Positions 1 to 5,060 of a DNA stretch of 5,060 bases are shown here, one piece after another. The stretch comes from an uncultured Propionibacteriaceae bacterium (lineage in GTDB: Bacteria > Actinomycetota > Actinomycetes > Propionibacteriales > Propionibacteriaceae). Within the stretch, counting starts at the first letter, position 1. The number at the start of each line of letters is the position of its first letter. Both the position numbers and the translations under genes were made by a program. The DNA lies in the NCBI GenBank assembly GCA_936941515.1, contig CAKZJI010000319.1, forward strand, positions 1-5,060, read 5' to 3'. The notes under the pieces are model-generated. The model did not search any database. It saw only the letters and a list, made by a program, of their open reading frames with translations, and was not told the origin of the DNA.

Positions 1-50
1 CGCGACAACCTCACCAAAGCAAACCCAAAAGAAACTAACGACACGAGACA

Positions 51-100
51 CTAGGGACTCCTCCACCCTAGCGACACGGAGGAATCCGGACCCCGATTCC
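51..100 (-). terminator. Possible terminator hairpins after the three-gene operon
   Basis: Two perfect 6-bp inverted repeats lie just beyond the ATP-grasp stop codon. GGAATC (81-86) pairs with GATTCC (95-100) over an 8-base loop, and CTAGGG (51-56) pairs with CCCTAG (66-71) over a 9-base loop. Read in the direction of the operon, the second hairpin is followed within about 15-25 bases by a T-rich stretch (complement of roughly 21-36). The stems are short and the T-run does not abut the hairpin, so this is a weak intrinsic-terminator candidate. The dyads could equally be binding sites for something further left. The rest of 1-124 holds no gene that I can see. Confidence 0.3.
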
Positions 101-124
101 GCATCGCCCGAGCGTCGATTCCTC

Positions 125-1324
125 TCAAGCCACGTAGACCGCCGACGCGGCTAGCGCCCGAGCTGCCCGATCTCGAGCCTCATCGAGGTCGCGCCCGCCT
201 GCCACAAAGCAGCACACTCTATCTCGGAAGGACCCGTTCAGCTCCAGCCGGTTTCCAACGCCAGCCAGCATGACCACATCAACTTGGTCGCTCGCGTTGG
301 GCTGCGGCAATGCCCACCCCGTGATCACTCCTTCACGAGGTGCTACCAGGAACCGAATCGCCGCCGCTCCCCCATGGCGCGGGACATCGCTGGGCGGCAA
401 TCCGGCCGCCGCCCGGATGACAGATTCCACCAGGTCTTGGCCGGTCGCCCTTTGCACCGCGCGAGGGATCATGCCGCCGGCCAAGCGCGGGTTTACCTCG
501 ATGATGCGGGGGCCATCGGCGCAGAGCCGCAACTCGACATGCGCTGCGAATGTCCCGACTCCCAATGCTGCGACTGCCGCGGCAGCCGTGTCCCGGAGCT
601 CCTGCGCATCAACATCCCTCAGCGGGGCGGGCAGGTCATGGCCGATCTCAAGGAACTGTGGCGGCTCACCCAGCAGCTTGGCGACGACCATCACCGGGAC
701 TTTGCTGAAAAGCTCAACCGAGTACTCCGGCCCGACGATGAACTCCTCGACAAGCAGTTCAGACCGCTCAGTGAGGAGCTTCCCGGCCCACTCAGCGACC
801 TCGCGAGCGTCGTTGCACAGCCGCACCCCGACGGAGCCTGAGCCATCGAGCGGCTTCACCACGACAGGCAGACCGATGGCCTCCGCGCCAAGCACGGCCT
901 CGTCCGCTGTCGTCGCGATCTGAAAGGAGGCACCCGGGACCCCCGCATCAGCCAGAAGCTCGCGCTGCCGGCCCTTATTCCGGCAAGCGGCGACGCAGTC
1001 CGGATCGTCGCCGCGCAGACCCAGGTTCTTGGCAAGGTGGGCTGCAGGCACGGCAAAGAGGTCAGAGCTCGTCACGACTCCCACCACACCCCGCTGACGT
1101 CTCGCAGCGGCCAGCAGCGCCTGCTCGTCGCGTGTATCCACCTGCACGACCTCCACCTGGTCGTCGAACAAAGTGGGGTAACGCTGCGGGTCGGCGCTTA
1201 ACATGACCGGTCGCAGATCCAGCGACTGCGCCCGCAGCCAGAACTGCCGCCCCGATCCCGTTGTGTTGGACTCCACGAGAAGGAGAGTGGGCCTGCTGCC
1301 CGCCTCGGGAGTGTAGCCGGTCAC
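125..1324 (-). CDS. ATP-grasp carboxylate-amine ligase (third gene of operon)
   Basis: This 399-residue protein has the layout of ATP-grasp ligases, which activate a carboxylate as an acyl phosphate and join it to an amine (relatives include BacD, DdaF and biotin-carboxylase-like enzymes). An N-terminal Rossmann-like region (about 12-110) opens with LLLVESN. The ATP-grasp core follows: K117 in CRNKGRQ, the strand VVVKPLDG (K157), the glycine-rich loop GSGSVGV (161-167), the adenine-binding stretch LLVEEF (190-195), and metal-binding candidates E264 in HVELRL and E276, N278 and R280 in IIEVNPRLAGG. A roughly 90-residue C-terminal domain ends the protein. The start is GTG, overlapping the lyase stop as GTGA, with AAGGAAGG 6 bases upstream. 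Leu42 is encoded by TTA (1199-1201), the only in-frame TTA I found in the window. There is no biotin-carboxyl-carrier or carbamoyl-phosphate partner nearby. I infer a soluble cytoplasmic ligase making an amide or peptide bond from the product of the two preceding enzymes; its substrates cannot be read from sequence. Confidence 0.9.
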   Translation of the reverse strand: MTGYTPEAGSRPTLLLVESNTTGSGRQFWLRAQSLDLRPVMLSADPQRYPTLFDDQVEVVQVDTRDEQALLAAARRQRGVVGVVTSSDLFAVPAAHLAKNLGLRGDDPDCVAACRNKGRQRELLADAGVPGASFQIATTADEAVLGAEAIGLPVVVKPLDGSGSVGVRLCNDAREVAEWAGKLLTERSELLVEEFIVGPEYSVELFSKVPVMVVAKLLGEPPQFLEIGHDLPAPLRDVDAQELRDTAAAAVAALGVGTFAAHVELRLCADGPRIIEVNPRLAGGMIPRAVQRATGQDLVESVIRAAAGLPPSDVPRHGGAAAIRFLVAPREGVITGWALPQPNASDQVDVVMLAGVGNRLELNGSFRDRVCCFVAGGRDLDEARDRAARALAASAVYVA

Positions 1325-2799
1325 GCGCTGCCTTCCTTGCCGACGGAGTGAGCATCCAGCAGAACCCGCATGACCTTGAGATCCAAGTCCTGCCGGCGCG
1401 TGCGATCACGAAGCCAACGCACGAGCTCCTGTCGCAGCTGGTGTGCATGGGACATGGCAGCCTCCAGAGCCCCCGGCCCACCCCCAAATCTGGCCTCGGC
1501 CACCAGCTCATTCAGCTCAGGGGCGTCTCCGGCCGCCTCCGGGAGGTCCAGCCGAGTCTCCCCTCGCACGACAGCGTCGCGTACGGCCGCTCCGACGACA
1601 TGGTGGGCTTCGCGGAAGGGAACCCCTGCAGCCACCAGCCGATTGGCGGCCGCAGTGGCGCCGACGAAGCCCCTTGTAGCGGATCCGAGCATCCGATCCG
1701 GAACAGGTTGGGCGCCCGCAACGACCAAGCTGGCCAAGCGCAGAAGGTCGCAGACTTCGTCCAGCGCGGGCATGACGCGTGCCATTGCCTCCGTGCCCAC
1801 CTCGATTGAGTTCGTGAAGGGAGCGGCCTTCTCTGCTGTGCAAGCAGCGACCAAGGCCCCGAGGACCTGTGCCGGGCGAGCCTTGAGATGTTCCAGGAGA
1901 AAGGCATTGCGCTTCTGTGGCATGGCAGACGAGCTACCCACCAGCCAATCCGGGAACGCGACGAAGCCTGCCTCCTGAGTGCTCCAGAACTGCAGATCCG
2001 CCGCCAGCCGCGACACCGTGATGCTCGCCAAGGTCGCAGCCGACAACGTACGCACGGAGGTGTCCCGGGACGCGATGGAGTCAACGGCGTGCATCGGCCC
2101 CGAGCCGAAACCCAGAAGCCGCGCTGTGAGCTTGGTGTTCAACGGCACATTCGTCCCCGCCACCGCGTGCGCACCGAGCGGGCAGACATCGTGGTCGAAG
2201 GCTGCATGACCGACTGCTGCCAGATCCCGGGCGAGAGCCAACGCGACTCCCGTAAGGTAGTAGCCGTACGTGATCGGCATGGCCGGCTGCGAGTGCGTGT
2301 GGATGGGCATCACCGCATGGGCGTACTTCTCCGCGCGACCGAGCAACGCCGCCAGCAGCCGAATTCCGTCCGCGACCATCCGTTCAGCCCCCTCACGCGT
2401 CATCAGGATTGCCACCGTGGCATTGAGGTCGTTTCGGGACCGGCCCGTGTGCAACTTCCCGCCGATGCCCGGGCCAGCGAGCTCTGAGATCACTTGCTCG
2501 TAGACCAGATACAGACCCCGCGGCCGCGGACGCTCGAGCACAGGGGCGTAGTTCAACGCCTCAACCGTCTGGATGGCATCCAACAGCTGCGCCGTCTCAG
2601 CCACTGTCAGGAGGCCACTTGATCTCAGACCCAAGACATGCACGCGATCAATTCGGCTCGTGAGGCGCAGCGTCGCCAGATCTGCAGCTGGATTCGGAGC
2701 TCCGTAGACCACCTGGTGTGCCTCAGGATGCAGGGTCCGGGTGAGTCGGCCAGTGTCGTGACCGGCGTCGCGCCTCTCGGGCGGAGTAATAATGCTCAT
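1321..2799 (-). CDS. Argininosuccinate-lyase-like enzyme (fumarase/aspartase superfamily)
   Basis: This 492-residue protein belongs to the superfamily whose members reversibly eliminate fumarate from N-substituted aspartates. Visible motifs: GGKLHTGRSRND (113-124), as in argininosuccinate lyase (ASL); THSQP (168-172), carrying the conserved T-H pair; PLGAHAVAGT (207-216), matching the ASL PLGAGALAGT region; and the mobile catalytic loop SSSAMPQKRN (289-298), where S291 aligns with the catalytic serine. The C-terminal stretch VPFREAHHVVG (393-403) is also ASL-like. It is about 30 residues longer than ordinary ArgH. The loop departs from the family signature G-S-x2-M-x2-K-x-N: the Gly is Ser289, and the Pro that normally follows Asn is Ala299. 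The start ATG overlaps the upstream stop as ATGA with only a weak ribosome site, so translation probably depends on coupling. No arginine genes are adjacent. The context between an SbnA-like enzyme and an ATP-grasp ligase suggests a specialised substrate, perhaps an aspartate adduct of diaminopropionate. True ArgH activity cannot be excluded. Confidence 0.88.
   Translation of the reverse strand: MSIITPPERRDAGHDTGRLTRTLHPEAHQVVYGAPNPAADLATLRLTSRIDRVHVLGLRSSGLLTVAETAQLLDAIQTVEALNYAPVLERPRPRGLYLVYEQVISELAGPGIGGKLHTGRSRNDLNATVAILMTREGAERMVADGIRLLAALLGRAEKYAHAVMPIHTHSQPAMPITYGYYLTGVALALARDLAAVGHAAFDHDVCPLGAHAVAGTNVPLNTKLTARLLGFGSGPMHAVDSIASRDTSVRTLSAATLASITVSRLAADLQFWSTQEAGFVAFPDWLVGSSSAMPQKRNAFLLEHLKARPAQVLGALVAACTAEKAAPFTNSIEVGTEAMARVMPALDEVCDLLRLASLVVAGAQPVPDRMLGSATRGFVGATAAANRLVAAGVPFREAHHVVGAAVRDAVVRGETRLDLPEAAGDAPELNELVAEARFGGGPGALEAAMSHAHQLRQELVRWLRDRTRRQDLDLKVMRVLLDAHSVGKEGSA
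1331..1338 (-). promoter_or_regulatory. Ribosome binding site supporting the GTG start of the ATP-grasp gene
   Basis: AAGGAAGG lies inside the last codons of the lyase gene, with 6 bases between it and the GTG at 1324. It supports GTG as the true start and coupled translation through the GTGA overlap. No ATG in a similar position competes with it. Confidence 0.6.
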
Positions 2800-3851
2800 A
2801 CTGCCGTCATCGTGGATTGGGCGGCAACGTCGGCGAGGCTACGTCGGGCCCAAGGGTACATCGACCAGTCGCCCTCCGCATACTCCGGACCACTCACCAG
2901 CTGCGGCCCCCGGGCCAGGGCAGCGTCCGCCACCTCCCTCTGATATCGATGGCCAGCCAGCCATGCATCGTCGTAGACTGTATCAAGGTAGCGAGTCCCG
3001 TCGTCGGGCATGATCGCCACGAAAATTCGATCCGGGCTCTGGGCCGACATCCACCGAGCCACGAGATACGCTGCGCCACTTGTGGGCCCTTGGAAGACCG
3101 TGTGGCGACGATGCAGCTGCCGCGTCGCCCGGTAGGCGATGCCGGCACCGCACCAGTGCACCGAGTCGAACAGGGCGTGGTCCAGATTTCGGGGCATGAT
3201 GCTGTTGCCCAGGCCCCGCAACTCACGCTCTCGGTCAGGGCACCCGAACAGAATGCTGCCGGGGGTATCGACGGCAACCGCCTCAATGTCGCTGAATTCC
3301 CGAATCCTGCGCACCAATCCCGACATCGATCCTCCCGAGCCGACAGGACCCACGAGCGCATCGATCTCGCCGATCTCGCTGCGGATGTCGTCGGCGGCAC
3401 CTGCATAGGAATCAGGATTCAGATAGTTGTCGTACTGACAGGGCCAGAAGTGGTCCGAGATTTCTTCACGAATTCGGGCCAGCGCCTCCAGCCTGACGCT
3501 CTGATACTCCCCCAAGGCGGAAGGCGTATCACAGATCTCGACCCGAGCACCCAGATCTCGCACGCGGCGCAGCAGCCGCGGATCCATCGCGGGATCGCTC
3601 ACCAGAACCAGCGGGCGCCCAATCAGCGCAGCTTCGATCGCCAGGGCCAGACCGAACGTGCCACTGGTCGACTCGACGATCGTAGTTTCCGGGCCTATTC
3701 GCCCTTCACGCAGCGCCGCGCGCAGAATGTGGTGAGCCGGGACGATCTTCATCAGGGAGAACGCCGCGCCACACAGGTTGGGGCCCAGACGGACGATCTT
3801 GGGTCGCAGTAGCGGCGCAGAGGCACCATGCGCTGCGTTCATTCTTGCCAT
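2796..3851 (-). CDS. SbnA-like PLP-dependent beta-replacement enzyme (cysteine synthase fold)
   Basis: This is a fold-type II PLP enzyme related to cysteine synthase and especially to SbnA, which joins O-phosphoserine and glutamate on the way to L-2,3-diaminopropionate. Numbering from the ATG at 3851 (351 residues): K35 in SLMKIVPA is the expected Schiff-base lysine; STSGTFG (61-67) is the substrate loop; QYDNYLN (139-145), VDTPGSILFG (194-203), RELRGLGNS and YLDTVYDDAWL near 288-298 all resemble SbnA; GPVGSGGSMSG (168-178) is the phosphate-binding loop; and GPTSGAA (255-261) is conserved. Oddities: the K-D-R-P-A motif of the family reads K-I-V-P-A, the loop Asn is Thr65, and the pyridine-contact Ser position reads Asp284. 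The reading frame stays open to a TTG at 3890, but that has no ribosome site. ATG 3851 has GGAG 9 bases upstream, and ATG 3842 has GAGG 9 bases upstream and is almost as likely. It is first in the operon, and its stop overlaps the lyase start. No SbnB-type dehydrogenase follows. Enzyme class is secure; the amine substrate is unknown. Confidence 0.88.
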   Translation of the reverse strand: MARMNAAHGASAPLLRPKIVRLGPNLCGAAFSLMKIVPAHHILRAALREGRIGPETTIVESTSGTFGLALAIEAALIGRPLVLVSDPAMDPRLLRRVRDLGARVEICDTPSALGEYQSVRLEALARIREEISDHFWPCQYDNYLNPDSYAGAADDIRSEIGEIDALVGPVGSGGSMSGLVRRIREFSDIEAVAVDTPGSILFGCPDRERELRGLGNSIMPRNLDHALFDSVHWCGAGIAYRATRQLHRRHTVFQGPTSGAAYLVARWMSAQSPDRIFVAIMPDDGTRYLDTVYDDAWLAGHRYQREVADAALARGPQLVSGPEYAEGDWSMYPWARRSLADVAAQSTMTAV

Positions 3852-3864
3852 CCTCTCAAGCTCC
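3852..3864 (-). promoter_or_regulatory. Ribosome binding region deciding the start of the SbnA-like gene
   Basis: On the minus strand GGAG (3864-3861) precedes the ATG at 3851 by 9 bases, and GAGG (3855-3852) precedes the ATG at 3842 by 9 bases. The TTG at 3890 is preceded by a C-rich stretch with no Shine-Dalgarno match. I therefore place the start at 3851, with 3842 as the alternative. This also leaves a reasonable promoter space between the divergent genes. Confidence 0.45.
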
Positions 3865-3891
3865 GACTGTGGTGAACGTATCAAGCCCAAC

Positions 3892-3948
3892 CGGGGGACC
3901 CGTGCTCAGCATTGAGCGGCTGCACTGCGAGGGAGTGATTATCGTCAC
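3892..3948. promoter_or_regulatory. Divergent intergenic region with three short dyads, probable promoter/operator zone
   Basis: The leftward operon and the rightward gene at 3985 diverge from here. Three inverted repeats are visible: CGGG-GGA-CCCG (3892-3902), GCTCA-GCAT-TGAGC (3904-3917) and GTGA-N6-TCAC (3935-3948). The centres of the last two are 31 bases apart, close to three helical turns. A weak rightward promoter can be drawn from TTGAGC (3912-3917) and GATTAT (3937-3942) with a 19-base spacer; both elements would lie within the dyads. None of the dyads matches a regulator consensus I can name with confidence, and no regulator gene lies in the window. Short dyads of this size occur by chance, so this is a candidate only. 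Confidence 0.35.
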
Positions 3949-3984
3949 GGACGTTCCACTCTCCCATCCCGATTCGGAGCCAAG

Positions 3985-4866
3985 ATGAACCAGACCCGCA
4001 TGGAAACGGAACCCGACGTACTAACTTCCGCCTCAGCTGGTGTGATCGTGGAGCGCAGAATGCAGTGCCTGCCCACCGCAGGTGACCGCGCCCGAGTCGC
4101 TCTCCTCAAACTCAGCGACCATGTCAATGCGAAGTACCGGGGGCTCATCTCAGCGCATCCCTTCGAGCGCCGCGCAGGAGAGCGAAACATGCTGCACTGG
4201 TTCGTCTCGCTCAGCTCCTTGGAGTCCCACGATCTGTGGAACGGCCTGCCGGACACCGATCAGCGGTGGCAGGAGATCGTGGCCGCGCAGGCACCCGCCG
4301 ACGGCCTTGATAGCCCTCGCTTGGATCATCTGTTCACCGCCGGCGGAATCTACGATACCATCCTGATCCCGCAGAGCTTTGGCATGTATGGAACGGCCGA
4401 GGAGAGCATCCGCAGCGTCGTGCAGATCGACGGCGAGCCGGTAGAGCGCTTTGCAGTCCCGACAGCCGCCGACCAAGCCACTCAGGTGCATCCGCTGGAT
4501 ACCGCGAACGCGGGCCTCATCATGCATCGCACCGGTCAATTTACCTACGCCAACCGAGGTGAGGGCCGCGCCTTCGCTCGAGGTCTGGCTGAGAGCTGGA
4601 ACCGGACGCTAGACGGGATCGCCACGATCTACCTCTACGAAGAGGCTTTTGACCAGTCGGATCGGATCCACTGGCTGATCCACCTGCGTGACATCGCTAC
4701 CTACTACAACTTGATGGGCTTCCGCGCCCGCGTCGATCCCGCGGCTCGAGATCTGTTCACCAAGCAGTGGGTGTCACCGGAGCGTGGCGGCGGAGGCTGG
4801 GAGGCGCTGTTCGTGGAAAGCTCGCTCATAGACCTCGCACTGGCGCCCCTGCGCCGCCCGGCCTGA
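3985..4866 (+). CDS. Uncharacterised protein with two ferredoxin-like (dimeric alpha/beta barrel type) repeats
   Basis: I do not recognise this 293-residue protein with certainty; it resembles uncharacterised actinobacterial proteins (possibly the DUF6039 group, from memory only). No signal peptide or membrane segment is visible, so it is probably cytoplasmic. Two segments appear homologous: about 20-100 and about 178-262. Each has a beta strand (VIVERRMQ and LIMHRTGQ), a helix (RARVALLKLSDHVN and GRAFARGLAESWN), and a strand beginning MLHWFVSL (69-76) or RIHWLIHL (227-234), followed by a helix (SLESHDLW and DIATYYNLM). The strand-helix-strand-helix order with an aromatic HW core resembles NIPSNAP/EthD/antibiotic-monooxygenase-like dimeric barrels. 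The region between (about 105-175) is acidic and polar, and a Gly-rich turn (267-271) precedes WEALFVESS. The start ATG has GGAG 5 bases upstream; the next ATG (4000) lacks one. It is divergent from the operon, so co-regulation is plausible but a direct role in the pathway is unproven. Confidence 0.75.
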   Translation: MNQTRMETEPDVLTSASAGVIVERRMQCLPTAGDRARVALLKLSDHVNAKYRGLISAHPFERRAGERNMLHWFVSLSSLESHDLWNGLPDTDQRWQEIVAAQAPADGLDSPRLDHLFTAGGIYDTILIPQSFGMYGTAEESIRSVVQIDGEPVERFAVPTAADQATQVHPLDTANAGLIMHRTGQFTYANRGEGRAFARGLAESWNRTLDGIATIYLYEEAFDQSDRIHWLIHLRDIATYYNLMGFRARVDPAARDLFTKQWVSPERGGGGWEALFVESSLIDLALAPLRRPA

Positions 4867-4916
4867 GTGCCCGGCGTGTACGGTCACGGCAGCCAGATGC
4901 GCTCCCCGCAATATTC

Positions 4917-4921
4917 GGAGG
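4917..4921 (+). promoter_or_regulatory. Ribosome binding site of the antiporter gene
   Basis: GGAGG lies 7 bases before the ATG at 4929. This strong site fixes the start of the gene that runs off the window. The 62-base spacer from 4867 has no convincing terminator, so read-through from the preceding gene is possible. Confidence 0.65.
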
Positions 4922-4928
4922 TTCAGCG

Positions 4929-5060
4929 ATGGATTGGCTGATGGCCGCAGCCCTCGTGATCGTGATCGGTAGGCTCTGCGGACTGATCGCCCAGGCCGTG
5001 CGTCTGCCGACGGTCATCGGCGAGCTCTTGGGGGGGATCCTGCTCGGCCCGGCAGGCTTG
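4929..5060 (+). CDS. Cation/proton antiporter, CPA2 (KefB/NapA-like) family, N-terminal fragment
   Basis: Only the first 44 codons are present; the frame is open to the window edge, so the gene is cut by the window and not broken. The translation starts MDWLMAAALVIVIGRLCGLI, a first membrane helix, followed by AQAVRLPTVIGELLGGILLG and then PAGL. The R-x-P-x-V-[IV]-G-E-[LI]-x-[AG]-G-[IL]-L-L-G-P pattern at residues 25-42 is the hallmark of the first helices of CPA2 monovalent cation/proton antiporters (Na+/H+ or K+/H+ exchange across the cytoplasmic membrane). The start is supported by GGAGG. It lies 62 bases after the gene ending at 4866, on the same strand. It may be a boundary gene unrelated to the metabolite pathway, or may serve ion or product-linked transport; the fragment cannot tell. 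The ion specificity and any C-terminal TrkA-type regulatory domain lie outside the window. Confidence 0.85.
   Translation, partial: MDWLMAAALVIVIGRLCGLIAQAVRLPTVIGELLGGILLGPAGL

Noticed and set aside
270..923. Plus-strand open frames opposite the ATP-grasp gene
   Set aside because: The translations are low-complexity (Ser/Thr/Ala/Pro-rich) shadows of a gene carrying full ATP-grasp motifs; no supporting domain.
125..1324. Biotin carboxylase or carbamoyl-phosphate synthase subunit
   Set aside because: The protein is too short for the large carbamoyl-phosphate synthase subunit, and no carrier or transcarboxylase partner is adjacent; it fits a stand-alone carboxylate-amine ligase better.
1261..2503. 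Several plus-strand open frames opposite the lyase gene
   Set aside because: All overlap a complete lyase with intact superfamily motifs; none has a credible domain.
1321..2799. Housekeeping argH
   Set aside because: No arginine-pathway neighbours, an altered catalytic-loop signature, and translational coupling to two specialised-metabolism-type enzymes; ArgH activity is nevertheless not formally excluded.
2817..3812. Long open frame (331 codons) on the plus strand opposite the SbnA-like gene
   Set aside because: It is antisense to a gene with clear family motifs, its translation is Arg/His/Gln-rich with no recognisable domain, and long antisense frames are expected in high-GC DNA.
2796..3890. 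TTG at 3890 as the start of the SbnA-like gene
   Set aside because: The bases before it are C-rich with no Shine-Dalgarno match, whereas ATGs at 3851 and 3842 both have one at suitable distance.
3935..3948. Zur or iron-repressor box in the divergent spacer
   Set aside because: The GTGA-N6-TCAC dyad does not fit the 15-base Zur palindrome or the 19-base iron box that I know; calling it metal-responsive would be guesswork.
3945..4539. Minus-strand open frames opposite the 293-residue protein
   Set aside because: The plus-strand gene has a good ribosome site and an internally repeated protein structure; the minus frames show neither.
1..5060. tRNA, rRNA, CRISPR arrays, insertion sequences
   Set aside because: No cloverleaf-like segments, regularly spaced repeats, transposase motifs or long terminal inverted repeats were seen by reading both strands.

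Overview
The window looks like a piece of a specialised-metabolite locus from a high-GC actinomycete, most likely Streptomyces or a relative. This rests on the overall GC richness (by eye about 60-65%, not computed), GTG use as a start, 4-base gene overlaps, and the family resemblance of the proteins. The GC content seems lower than a typical Streptomyces core genome, which would suit an accessory cluster, but I could not measure it.

Layout: bases 1-124 are non-coding, with two short inverted repeats that may end the leftward operon. Three leftward genes occupy 125-3851 and are transcribed in the order 3851 to 125: (i) an SbnA-like, PLP-dependent beta-replacement enzyme of the cysteine synthase fold; (ii) an argininosuccinate-lyase-like enzyme of the fumarase/aspartase superfamily; (iii) an ATP-grasp carboxylate-amine ligase. 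Each junction is a 4-base start/stop overlap, so the three are almost certainly co-translated. A divergent spacer (3852-3984) carries three short dyads. A rightward gene of unrecognised function (3985-4866) encodes a 293-residue protein with two copies of a roughly 80-residue unit that looks like a tandem ferredoxin-like (dimeric alpha/beta barrel) module. After 62 bases a rightward CPA2-type cation/proton antiporter begins at 4929 and runs off the window.

How the genes may work together (inference): SbnA makes the C-N bond of L-2,3-diaminopropionate (Dap) precursors from O-phosphoserine and an amino acid. Its usual partner SbnB, which releases Dap oxidatively, is absent here. Instead an argininosuccinate-lyase-like enzyme sits directly behind it. 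A simple reading is that the SbnA-like enzyme joins aspartate to a serine-derived aminoacrylate. The lyase would then either expel fumarate to free Dap, or run in the addition direction to build an aminopolycarboxylate of the EDDS/aspergillomarasmine type. The ATP-grasp enzyme would then activate a carboxylate and form an amide. This would be a compact three-enzyme route to a Dap-containing or chelator-like small molecule. The ligase gene contains the only in-frame TTA codon I found, a possible developmental (bldA) control point. Both PLP-enzyme and lyase active-site motifs deviate from the canonical forms, arguing against simple cysteine or arginine housekeeping roles.
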